Below are positions 8,001-15,465 of a DNA stretch of 20,280 nt, one piece after another. Both the position numbers and the translations under genes were made by a program. The notes beneath the pieces were generated by a model. The model made no database searches, was not told where the DNA came from, and saw only the letters and a program-made list of their open reading frames with translations. The DNA lies in NCBI GenBank assembly GCA_022539475.1, contig VCMS01000335.1, forward strand, positions 75,251 through 95,530, given 5' to 3'. Positions within the stretch are counted from its first letter, which is position 1. Each line of letters starts with the position of its first letter. The DNA comes from Gracilaria domingensis (Eukaryota; Rhodophyta; Florideophyceae; Gracilariales; Gracilariaceae).

Positions 8001-8988
8001 CCTCCCCCTCCTCCGCTTCGACGATTCCGAGAACCTCGGCAATAGAAACCTGAGTAGGCACTATAGCCGCAGGGTGCGAAAGCAACGAACCAATAACTTG
8101 GTTCCTAACCAACCGTTGAGGAAAACGGCTGAAGTTCGCAACCAGCACCTGAAAGGGCTGCTCGGGTTCGACGAAAACAATCCCATTAGCGAGGGCAAGC
8201 TGATGCTTCTCCTGTAACGCAGGCAACGGTTGTACCGTTTGTAAGCCACATTGTGGGGACGTCACAGTAACCCAGACCTGTGATTCAGGCGGGATGGAAA
8301 TAGGCCGAGCTACTCGGAGCTTTGTAGACTTCCGTTCATCGGCTGTAGGCTTCTGTGCCGCAGGCAAAGGGACTTGCTTCTTCAGAGCCCGGCGTAGGGG
8401 ACGCCGAACGATCGGTAGAGTAGTCCCATCTTCCATTTCGATGGTTCGCTTCCGCGGTCGAATTGCATCGACGAAGCGGTCACAGAAGTCGCAGCCGAGG
8501 ATAACCGGCGCAGCGAGTTGCTTGCAAACCAAGAAATCGAGCTTCGCCACGTAGCGGCCAAGCCTGACGAGCAGGTCTATTACTCCCACAGTCGAGAGTG
8601 GCCGATTGTTCGCATCCGCTATATCAATCTGCGGCGCCGCACGAACGCGAGACCGCAAGTGCGGCGGAATCATCGATTCAAGCAAGAAATTTGGCCCAGC
8701 TCCTGTATCGAGCACGGACAACTGCCGAACCATGTACTGGTCGGAAACACCCAGGTCGGCGTAAACTTTGTAGTTACGTTTCGCCATGACCAGGACTCTA
8801 TCCGGGAACCGGCTGTTCTTAGACCGTATCCACGGGCGACGCAAGACACCAAGGTGCTCAGAGTCCACGTCTGTAGTGCCCAGTTTCCTCGAAAGGATTG
8901 TGACCGGGGAGCGAGGCTTCTCAGCCTCAGGCGCACTAAACCCCGTCGCTGGGGGCGCCTCTCCATTGCTGGAGGCTCCCTTGCTCAG
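5065..8988 (-). CDS. pol: Pol polyprotein: protease, reverse transcriptase, RNase H, integrase
   Basis: This frame is in -1 relation to gag and open from before the gag stop; the protein from 8988 is about 1,307 residues. Numbering from the GTG at 8868: an aspartic protease has the active-site triad D54-T-G in LDTGAG and a later ILGCDF. Reverse transcriptase spans about 380-620, with D488 in LDANWGYWQ and the YLDD motif (D552, D553). RNase H spans about 695-815 (D702, E744, D769, D812). Integrase has the zinc site H935, H942, C972, C975, and catalytic D1004, D1064 and E1100, giving a DD35E spacing. A GPF module (KLSPIADGPFRV) lies at about 1236-1247. The frame ends at TAG shortly after it. 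All catalytic residues I looked for are present. The usual chromovirus C-terminus follows in a different frame. Confidence 0.95.
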   Translation of the reverse strand: MSKGASSNGEAPPATGFSAPEAEKPRSPVTILSRKLGTTDVDSEHLGVLRRPWIRSKNSRFPDRVLVMAKRNYKVYADLGVSDQYMVRQLSVLDTGAGPNFLLESMIPPHLRSRVRAAPQIDIADANNRPLSTVGVIDLLVRLGRYVAKLDFLVCKQLAAPVILGCDFCDRFVDAIRPRKRTIEMEDGTTLPIVRRPLRRALKKQVPLPAAQKPTADERKSTKLRVARPISIPPESQVWVTVTSPQCGLQTVQPLPALQEKHQLALANGIVFVEPEQPFQVLVANFSRFPQRLVRNQVIGSLLSHPAAIVPTQVSIAEVLGIVEAEEGEAERNNSEPNTGPNSSSGDATPTSSDANNRSLSKEAMPTSSGSNDKDLSAADTKDKAVQELESLDLEHVPETHRDKLRHMLEEFTPMWDGTLGKIGITEHRIDLLPNTRPISQHPYRAGPAARQEEKAQVEKMLRAGVIEPAQSPWASPVVLAPKADGSWRFCIDYRKLNAATVKDVYPIPRIDECIDSLGDAKVFTTLDANWGYWQVPVRAEDRDKTAFVCHEGLYRFNRMPFGLTNAPATFQRAVDILLARFKWKTCLVYLDDIIVYSSNLDEHLTHVRDVMRVLRDAGITLKLKKCEFFTETVRYLGHVIRPGRLSIDEVRVKSLKEAEHPRTQTELRSFLGLCNVYRRFIPNFADIAAPLNELLRKGQPVDLEEFDDRKVAAFSSLVDAVTSPPVLSLPRAGLPYTVDTDASDYQVGCALFQTTNDGERLPIEYWSRSLNVHERNYSVSEKECLAVVWALQTLRPYLMGTRFIVHTDHSALRWLLSIAEPSGRLMRWRLRLSEFDFEIRYKKGILNTQGDALSRLETAAEAAPVDDLEIPCFLVEDGSSDANEESEGWDIYDAVLAVSDTQPEPGSFVPIKPVELIREQHTDRFCTEIRSRLNGGAQLPFVENDQGFLIRTVGNRPQIVVPHSLQSRVLHLSHYAKLSAHPGGRKLYYTLRKDFYWPAMAFDAYATVRGCSDCAKNRVKLHKYSKKLALFPARAPLEFVAIDLLGEFIRTRRGNRFLLVITDRFSKLVRTVPLKKVTASAVAQAFVTHWVFVYGPPIDLLSDNGPQFTDKFFQDVCRILRIQNWFTTTYHPQSNGKVERFNRTMLNALRTFVAEHPSEWDQYTDAVTYAYNTQVHRTTRISPFELVLSRVPPSVAIGPQPTLDKFPSPRLHRDAWKDWLKNIIPTVGQHIAKAQAAYKRNFDARVRKNALQIREGSFAFVRKEYYNPEKEKRHKLSPIADGPFRVIAVTDTTVVLDIKGGTSVCR

Positions 8989-8999
8989 TTTTTCTGAGC
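8983..8999 (-). promoter_or_regulatory. Probable programmed -1 frameshift site at the gag-pol junction
   Basis: The last gag codons are CAG AAA AAC TGA. G_AAA_AAC (8994-8988) fits the X_XXY_YYZ slippery pattern in the zero frame, one G short of the strong A_AAA_AAC site. Slipping back one base leads directly into the pol frame, which is open here and has no ATG of its own nearby. The heptamer sits in a perfect hairpin, GCTCAG-AAAAA-CTGAGC. About nine bases downstream there are further stems (GCCTC/GAGGC, then CCCC/GGGG) that could stall ribosomes. The sequence is seen; frameshifting is inferred. Confidence 0.7.
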
Positions 9000-10994
9000 G
9001 TCGCCGCCAATCTGCGAAGGTTGCGATTCCGCAGGGGCGGCTACAGTTCCACCATTCGATGGCACCGTTTCCTGGTTTCCAGGCTGAGTCTCCGCCTTCG
9101 CACGAAGGTACGATTTGTCCGGAACACGTTCCCGCTCGGCGGGCGTCAACGACTCATACTGAGGCACTATCTTCGCCATATCCCGTATGGGCATTAAGCA
9201 ATTCGGAGCGATGTGCCCTGGCCTGTAACAGGTATGACAAATAAGGAGACGAAGAAGATCCGCGTTGGGCGGCCGGCGCTCCTGTCGAGGAGGATACGGG
9301 TCCCTCCATCCAGGGCGTTGGCTTCGATATCCGCCAGAGTGCGGCACGGGCAATGCCGGGACTTGACGTCCGGCGTACAGAGCGGGGTCTGCGTCCACTG
9401 TAGACTGCTCCGTCGTCGACAGCAATTCCGAACTCGGCATTGAACCATCGTCCTGTAACAGGTGTAGGTTATCATAACCCCCTTGAACAGAACCTCGCGA
9501 GTGAGGCAGTGAGGAGTCTCGGCCTTCTACATGAAGGAGTCGGCGCGTGCGCGTCTTGATACCAGCGCGTGCTCGAGCTGCATCTCCCTCAGCTTGGGCA
9601 AATTGAACGAGTTCCAGATAGGTAATCCGGCGTTTGTTCTCCCGATAATGGGCTACCAACGTCCGAACTGATCGGTCCAGTCCATCAACAAACATCGTAC
9701 ACCGCTCGGCTGCGGAAAACACGTTGCCACATCTGTGGAAAGCCTTATTGAGGCGGGTCGAATAAACGGTTTCCGACTCTTCGGCTCCTTGCTTCGTGTC
9801 TCGTAGCGCGAGTATGGCACCTTGTATCGCATTGCCTGTCGCGTAAGAGCGCAGGAGATATTGTACCGCTTCCGGCCAGCACGTAACTCCTCCTTCGGAG
9901 GCGCGAGACGACCCACGAACCGAATTGAATTGATCTTCGGCTACACCCGTCAAAAAGTACGGCAGCGCGATGTAGGCCTGTGCCTCACTCATCCGAAGTA
10001 CATCGGCTTCCGCTACGAAGCGGCTGAGAAAATCCAAGACAAGAATTGGATCTTCCCCAGAGAACTTGTGGGGCTTTAGCGTGAGCTCCATTTGTCGGAG
10101 ATGATTTCGCACTTTGCCAGTCCCACGTGGGGTCCTCTGTGGCGTCGTGTCATCAAGCCGATAATATCGGTAAGATAGTAGCTTCCGATACAGTAAGTTT
10201 GTCGGCTTCAACTCCTTCAATCCGAGGTGTCTCCGTCCTTTCGTACGGCCTCGTGCAACACCAGAAGTGGCTTCAGTAGCCCGCGAACGGGATGCACGAT
10301 AGCGAGAGCGCTCTTCCGCGCTGTCCGAAGAGTCGGTAGACGATCCCTTTTTGGGTCCCTCCTCATCAGAAGAGGATGAAGAAGACGAGTCAGACTCAAC
10401 CTTGACCTTCTTCTTTGCCGGACGATCCCCGGAACGGCGCGAGTGCTGAGAACCCTCAGAAACCGGGGCTCCCGGCGCAACAGCATCAGATACGATGATT
10501 TGCTCGACCGTCTCCAGACGGGTAGCCAGGCGGTTCAGGCGTGCGGCAGCCTGCTCGTGAAGACCAGCCGACACCTGTCGGTGTTCCATAATCTGGTTGA
10601 CATCAGACCGTAAAACACGGACGTCGCTCGAAACGTCCCGGACACCGGCTTCATCGAGCCGTTGCCGGAGTTTCGTAATATCCCGGATGAGGCCCACTTG
10701 GGAGTTCTGCAGGATGCGAACCTGAGCCTCTAATTCGCGGAGGGTATACTCGTCGGACCGCGACGACATAACGTCAACCGCTTCGGCGGCATCAGCCGCA
10801 GGTGCGGTTTCAGTTGGCCCACGAGTGGGTGGGGTCCCGTTATCAGAACGGCGGCCCCGGGAAGCCGGTTTCGGGTCGCCATTGCCTGGGACCTCCAGTG
10901 CGTCCTTCGGCAACGGAGGCAAACTTGCCGGCAAGCCGGACGAACCGGGCACAGAAGCGGCACGTGGCGCGCTACTCCTGCGACGGGACGACAT
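8985..10994 (-). CDS. gag: Gag capsid-nucleocapsid protein of the retrotransposon
   Basis: The 669-residue structural protein forms the virus-like particle and packages the element's RNA. The ATG at 10994 follows the leader. Residues 1-75 are Ser/Pro/Arg-rich and disordered. About 80-170 have heptad-like Leu/Ile/Val spacing and probably form a coiled coil. Residues 191-200 (RPAKKKVKVE) resemble a nuclear localisation signal and lead into an acidic Ser run. About 300-475 match the retrotransposon Gag capsid fold (KPHKFSGEDP, then ALPYFLTGVAEDQF and the RLNKAFHRCG helices). A CX2CX4HX4C zinc knuckle uses C586, C589, H594 and C599. The C-terminus ends ...AQKN at a TGA that abuts a slippery heptamer, so pol is probably made as a Gag-Pol fusion. 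The frame is intact. Confidence 0.93.
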   Translation of the reverse strand: MSSRRRSSAPRAASVPGSSGLPASLPPLPKDALEVPGNGDPKPASRGRRSDNGTPPTRGPTETAPAADAAEAVDVMSSRSDEYTLRELEAQVRILQNSQVGLIRDITKLRQRLDEAGVRDVSSDVRVLRSDVNQIMEHRQVSAGLHEQAAARLNRLATRLETVEQIIVSDAVAPGAPVSEGSQHSRRSGDRPAKKKVKVESDSSSSSSSDEEGPKKGSSTDSSDSAEERSRYRASRSRATEATSGVARGRTKGRRHLGLKELKPTNLLYRKLLSYRYYRLDDTTPQRTPRGTGKVRNHLRQMELTLKPHKFSGEDPILVLDFLSRFVAEADVLRMSEAQAYIALPYFLTGVAEDQFNSVRGSSRASEGGVTCWPEAVQYLLRSYATGNAIQGAILALRDTKQGAEESETVYSTRLNKAFHRCGNVFSAAERCTMFVDGLDRSVRTLVAHYRENKRRITYLELVQFAQAEGDAARARAGIKTRTRRLLHVEGRDSSLPHSRGSVQGGYDNLHLLQDDGSMPSSELLSTTEQSTVDADPALYAGRQVPALPVPHSGGYRSQRPGWRDPYPPRQERRPPNADLLRLLICHTCYRPGHIAPNCLMPIRDMAKIVPQYESLTPAERERVPDKSYLRAKAETQPGNQETVPSNGGTVAAPAESQPSQIGGDAQKN

Positions 10995-11135
10995 CGTTCA
11001 CCGACACAGTCGGCCAATGGGCAACCAAAACAACTTCCGAACGGACAATAAGAGAACCGTAAGAACGGATATTCTCAACTATCTGGGCTCCAAACAAACG
11101 AACCAGCTCCAACGATTGTTGGCCAATAAAGCCGA
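10995..11135 (-). other. Retrotransposon leader between primer binding site and gag
   Basis: About 140 bp of the untranslated leader, the usual place for packaging signals. A small GATTGTTGGCCAATAAAG stretch is present, but no defined motif was recognised. Confidence 0.4.
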
Positions 11136-11153
11136 TTCTAGGTCGGGAGACCA
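11136..11153 (-). other. Primer binding site
   Basis: Three bases after the 5' LTR the sense strand reads TGGTCTCCCGACCTAGAA, which starts with the TGG that pairs with a tRNA CCA end. The complement reads like a tRNA 3' end: CGATT, CTAGG (T-stem half), a seven-base acceptor half TCGGGAG, A, CCA. Pairing could therefore extend into the T-loop. I cannot assign the tRNA; it does not look like initiator Met. Confidence 0.7.
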
Positions 11154-11715
11154 CTTTGTGGTGCAAAACCGGTGACGGGAAAACGACAGCCGCGTCGCGG
11201 AAGAGCACCGACAGGGGTGTTCGAACCCTGCTCCCTACAGGGGTAGGCGCAGTGACAGAACCCTCCGATAGGGCCAACACGAGCCGGGTGTAAATCCGGG
11301 TGACCCCGATCTGGGCGTGCAGTCGGAGGTAGAGGGGGGTAGAATCGGCGTAGGTATCCGAATGGTTCCGGCGAGCCACAGCGAGTGGGGGTATCCAGCC
11401 CAACGGTATGGGACGACAAAAAATCAACAAACGAGCCGCACTGCGGAGCACTGACTCGCGATAAGCGGGAAAACTCCCGAGACAAATGGGACAAACCTAC
11501 AATGTAGGGCAGAGTAGCGAAAGCCGTAAGACGGAAATGAAAACAATAAAATAGATAAGAAAAGTGCCGTGACGACGGATTAGTACTCCTCAGGGACGGA
11601 GGTTGGTTGATCAGCCCGGAATTGCGGCGGTATTCCCCAGGATGGGGCTTGTGACCGTGCGCAAGCGGCAAGAAGATCAGAGCCAAAAGCCTCGTTGAGG
11701 TTTACTTCCCGTACA

Positions 11716-11869
11716 GTGGCGGCAAGTGCCGCCACTTATATACGGCACTTGGAAATATCAATTAAAATATCTAACTATCCGGCGCTGCCGGCCAATACAC
11801 TACAGGTGTGCCCCCGTGGCATGCTTGCCACGGCGCCCGCGCGATCGGGCCAACTTGGCACACGTGTGC
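11716..11869. promoter_or_regulatory. Cluster of perfect palindromes in U3
   Basis: Four perfect short inverted repeats sit around and upstream of the TATA box. They are GTGGCGGCAAGTGCCGCCAC (11716-11735), CCGGC-GCT-GCCGG (11779-11791), CCGTGGCA-TGCT-TGCCACGG (11814-11833) and GCACACGTGTGC (11858-11869). The same set occurs in the other LTR at 793-812, 855-867, 890-909 and 934-945. They could be sites for dimeric activators or hairpins in the transcript; the last contains a CACGTG E-box core. Function is inferred. Confidence 0.5.
11735..11742 (-). promoter_or_regulatory. TATA box of the retrotransposon promoter
   Basis: On the sense (minus) strand the octamer TATATAAG lies about 275 bp inside the 5' LTR, next to a 20-bp palindrome. 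Transcription would start about 25-35 nt downstream, near 11705-11710. The 3' LTR carries the same octamer at 812-819. The motif is seen; its use as a promoter is inferred from its place in U3. Confidence 0.6.
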
Positions 11870-12015
11870 AGAAATACTACCCTTCCTAGGCATACCCCAA
11901 AATAGGGGCACTACCCCAGTAGCCTCTCATAACCTGAGGTGTCGAAGCCGGTAACGGATCAACAAACTATGAAAAGCACCTCGGTGCATCCCCACAAAGG
12001 GCGTTTTGCTCTACA

Positions 12016-12020
12016 TGAAC
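12016..12020. repeat. Target site duplication, right copy
   Basis: TGAAC follows the CTCTACA end of the right LTR and matches 230-234 exactly. Confidence 0.93.
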
Positions 12021-14294
12021 CAGCTGATGCTGACGGTGACATTCTTCGCATATTGGATCTCGGAGTACCACCAAAACCATTCGAGGATCTGGACCTCGTC
12101 GAGGTAGATATCATGTCGTCATAGCGGTTAGCATTTCTGGAACGTGTCTGAGATGTTTGACTCGCCGTCCCAGTTCTAGACGGATCACTGCGAGTGCGGT
12201 GTGCGTATGCACGTCGCCTTGACGCTCCCATGTCCTTGTTCGCAACTATGCCTTCGATCTTATTGTTGATGAGCAGTCATGCCCTCTGCGCTGGCGTAGG
12301 ACTGCCTGCTACGACCCCTGTGCCTGTAATTCCATAGGGACCTCCAGGACCACCTCCACGATGTAGAAGTAAACGACCAGATTGAAGATTTCTATACGAG
12401 CCATATTCAGAGCCGTCACGTCTCTCAGGTTATGGACTGGCAACGTCGGCAGCTTCAACTTTGAATCTCATATTCTTCAATTTCTTCTAAACGGCGAATT
12501 GGTTCCCATCCCTTCTTCTTCGGTAGTCGGCCTCTCGTCGTAGTCTGGCACACTCGTCATTGGCCCTGGTCAATGCCTCACGCAATTCATTGATTTGCTG
12601 ATGACTGACTCCAGTAGTACTAGAGATATGGGATAGCTTATTCTGGTAGAGTAACACCTGCTGACGGAGATTCTCAGTCTCTCCGAAGTTGTCGTGAAGC
12701 TTCTTAGAGAACTCATGAACAAGCTCGACTTGTGCAGTAACATGGGACATCTCGAGCTCATAGCCATGAGTGGCCTCCAACGTCTCGAGCCTCATTTCCG
12801 AATCCTCAGCCTCACAATCTCTATTTCTTTCGACAAGTTGAGATCTGGTTACATCCTAGCTCTCTGACCTTGTTCTTCTCTGCTTTCAAGTTCCTTTCGG
12901 AGAAGCTGAAGCTCCATATCTCTGTTCCCTGTCAGTTCGACCATCTTCTGTATCATTGCTCGTTGCACTTCAGCTCACATATTTTGCATATGACTGGATA
13001 TCATAGTAGTGTTCTTGTCCTGCTTTGACTCTGCTTCGTCTATTCGAGTGTGCAGCTTTGCATCTCCTTCCTACATGGGCTGGTTTAGATTCTCTCCGAC
13101 CCCTCCAATGGATGGCTTCGAGGCCTGAGATGAACGATCTTGCATTGGCACATTCTTAGTAGTAGCGCTAAGCATGCTTAGAGCTTCTTTGAGCTTCTGC
13201 TCGTGCTCAGCAAGGATCGTCTTCACGGCCTCAACAACAGATTCTGAATCTTGTCTTTCTAGAAGCAGAATCTCTTGCTGCTCAAGCCGGTGAGTCTCCG
13301 TGAAAATGATTCGTAGTTCTTTCCTCGAGATGTCATCGCGAGCTGCAACTAACTCCGGCGTAAACCCGTCCAAACTGCGCTTGCCCACTCTAACATCCTG
13401 CCCATCTGTACCCATCGCCGTTGCGCCAGATTTAAACGTAGTTGATGTCACTTCTAAGTCTCTAGATGTTAGTGCCTTCGCTAGTTGCTTAAACTTCTCC
13501 GGGTCACTGCCACTGGTTGAAATAGCATTCATGGCAGCTGACCCATCGGCCGAAGGCTTCCCAGATGTATCACCTCTGAAAGCTTCTCCTCGACCGTCAC
13601 CCTGTTTGCCAACACTAGTTTCACTCGCCAGTATCCTGTCCTTTCCATCTGTGAACAAATCACCGTAAAACGCCACCGATGTCCCATCAGGATCCTCAAT
13701 AACACTTGAATGAAGTTCCCCATCCGGTGACAATAAGCTCTGTGAAGCAAGTTCAAGGATTTTGTGAGGAGGCCTGACCACTCGAGGTCTGCGACTTCTC
13801 GAACTGTGTACAGACGCAGACCCACGCCCAACAGCTAGCTCAGTATCACCAGATGGTAGAGCTGATTCCTGCGACCGGGATCCAGATGGATGTAATACTG
13901 TGGACTTCGGACTGAGTCCTCCATCCAATATGTTTGAGCAAACCGAACCCTGATCCTGGCTTTCTTCATCAGAACTTTGCCATACTCAGATTCGTTTCCG
14001 GAACAAACCGGCGGAGGGCTCCATTGTGCTACTCGGCCGTTTTCCATGATCGACCGGCTGGGGAGGCGGTGTTTGGTCGCTGAACTTTTTAATGAGCGTC
14101 TCGATTGACGGTTTCGATTCCAGTCCTCCTTGTCGTACGTATCCTTCCAGTCGGGCATCCAGTACTATCTCAGCGCCACATGTCGATATCGCAATGGCGA
14201 CGACATCAGAATCAGTGTCTCCTTCAATCTGCGACGTTTGTCCCCCTGTGCTTTCTAATCCGAATCCCTTGCTTCTTTCGTGTCTTGTGCGCAT
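12021..14294 (-). pseudogene. Decayed coiled-coil / low-complexity host gene, interrupted by the retrotransposon
   Basis: One minus-strand frame runs from about 14294 (ATG, MRTRHERSKG) to about 12850 with in-frame stops at 13986, 13071 and 12975. After a frameshift near 12850 a second frame continues to 12021 with stops at 12487, 12430 and 12277. The product is Ser/Gly/Asp-rich at first. It then has coiled-coil-like stretches (ELRIIFTETHRLEQQEILLLE, HEQKLKEALSML, MELQLLRKELESREEQ, LHDNFGETENLRQQVLLYQ) and a basic Gly/Arg/Ser-rich end. The frame enters the insertion site and resumes at 234. I do not recognise the family. Since the stops are spread over the gene and not only at the insertion, decay may have begun before, or run independently of, the insertion. 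Confidence 0.6.
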
Positions 14295-14317
14295 TGACTG
14301 CTGTACGTGCCCAGCAA

Positions 14318-15173
14318 TCACTGAGTTCGGAAGAACGCTTCTATGTCGTCCTTGTCATCCATGGTGGATAGAATGTCGAACAGATGCGCAACGGTTATCG
14401 CTCCTGGCACAGTCGCTTCGTACAGCTTTCCGGCCGTGTGAAGGAGGAAATCGCCAGGTCTGTACTCCTACGTACACACGTTCATCGTCCAGTTCGTAAT
14501 GTATTTGACATGCTGTTATATATCCGGTTCAGAGTTGAAAAAGTGTTCAAACCCGCTTTGATCCAGTGCGCGAGCGGCATCAAACTCTCTGGTTGCATAA
14601 GCGCGCTTCAGAAATCCAAGAGGCGACCTGGAACTTTTGAAAAGAAGGGCGACCGCATTGATCATGATCCAGTGCGCAGTGATAGCTACATTGTTTCAGT
14701 CGTCGATCAGGTGAGTCAAAGGCAGCGTCTGATTCACAATCTTTGCATCACCTTCTGACCATAGCGACCAGTACCTCACTCTCCCAACGCATGTGGACAA
14801 CGCTAGTTTGATGTTTCCAAACGTTGGCGCTCTCTGATCGATTTGAAATGCCTTCTCTTCCACACAGTACACATTATCTCTCCTGACCACGCCCTGATTC
14901 GAACATTTGGCGCGTCGATACAGTGTGTGCTTGCTGGACGGAGTGTGCGAAACCATCTCATATAGGCGTCGGGCTGGCATATCGCTGCTTGTTCGGGATA
15001 GTTAGCAATCCCAACTCAGAGAACAAGGGAGCATTAAGGAGGTGAAGAACAGCAATCTTTGCTGCGAAACACGCAAGCGAACATTGAACATCGGATGCAA
15101 TGAACAGCACGAGCGCCGCTAGAAACATTGTACGTTTGCTTTTTCGCATTGAAGAAGATGGCATCTTCATCAA
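14318..15173 (-). pseudogene. Glycosyltransferase pseudogene, family 34 (GMA12/MNN10)-like
   Basis: The minus strand starts with a probable type II membrane anchor (MRKSKRTMFLAALVLFIASD, near 15146). The frame shifts near 14975 and then reads a glycosyltransferase-like domain to a TGA at 14318. Family-like stretches are RAPTFGNIKLAL, the hydrophobic strand YWSLW followed by SEGDAKIVN where the metal-binding DxD normally lies, LPLTHLIDD, and near the end YRPGDFLLHTAGK, matching the family's PGDF..H.AG element. In-frame stops lie at 14696 (TGA), 14516 (TAA) and 14468 (TAG). Such enzymes act in the Golgi on mannose or galactose-containing glycans. The DxD appears altered (EGD), which adds to the case for loss of function. 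The assignment rests on motif order only. Confidence 0.5.
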
Positions 15174-15465
15174 CTTCCAGCACGACGAACAACAGTGTCA
15201 GCCAGCCAGTCGAGCGATCGTCGCTCACGAGTCGTGACGCTGTGATCAGCAGCTGAATCAACGCTGTCTAGCAGACGCGTAATACGACGCTCCTAGTTGT
15301 TTGGCAGACGAGTTCAAACCTGTTCAAGCCGTCCCAAACGTAAGCGATAATGTAGCATGACCCATGCACCGCAGTGCAAGGGCTGCAAAGCCTTTCCCAG
15401 ACGTGTTCAAACAACACCTGGTTTTGGGCGCGAATGCTTCTATCAAAATGATCAGCTTCAACTGA
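15174..15465. other. Spacer between two pseudogenes
   Basis: I see no conserved protein on either strand. A minus-strand frame from the neighbouring SPFH pseudogene continues to 15268, but its sequence past 15466 is no longer family-like. Confidence 0.4.

Larger units (their letters stand above)
235..12015 (-). mobile_element. Full-length Ty3/gypsy LTR retrotransposon, chromovirus type
   Basis: The element is bounded by near-identical direct repeats starting TG and ending CA. It is flanked by the 5-bp duplication TGAAC at 230-234 and 12016-12020, which shows an unrearranged integration. Internal order on the minus strand is primer binding site, gag, protease, reverse transcriptase, RNase H, integrase, chromodomain. 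The RT-RH-IN order defines Ty3/gypsy; the GPF module plus chromodomain define the chromovirus branch. The LTRs differ by one substitution and two one-base indels over about 857 bp, so the insertion is recent by LTR dating. It is larger than typical chromoviruses (5-8 kb) because of a long linker in the chromodomain frame and about 2 kb of non-pol sequence, with an antisense gene-like unit, before the 3' LTR. The pol-to-chromodomain frame break may mean this copy is no longer autonomous. Confidence 0.96.
11157..12015 (-). repeat. 5' LTR of the retrotransposon (859 bp)
   Basis: This copy lies upstream of gag on the minus strand and should drive transcription of the element. U3 would run from 12015 to roughly 11705, with a TATA box at 11735-11742, and R plus U5 from there to 11157. 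R-U5 is unusually long (about 550 nt). It contains a sense-strand open frame starting at 11686, soon after the expected transcription start. The primer binding site starts three bases past the LTR edge. Confidence 0.95.

Noticed and set aside
15034..15261. 75-codon minus-strand frame between the pseudogenes
   Set aside because: It is overlapped by the membrane-anchor frame of the glycosyltransferase relic and shows no motif of its own.
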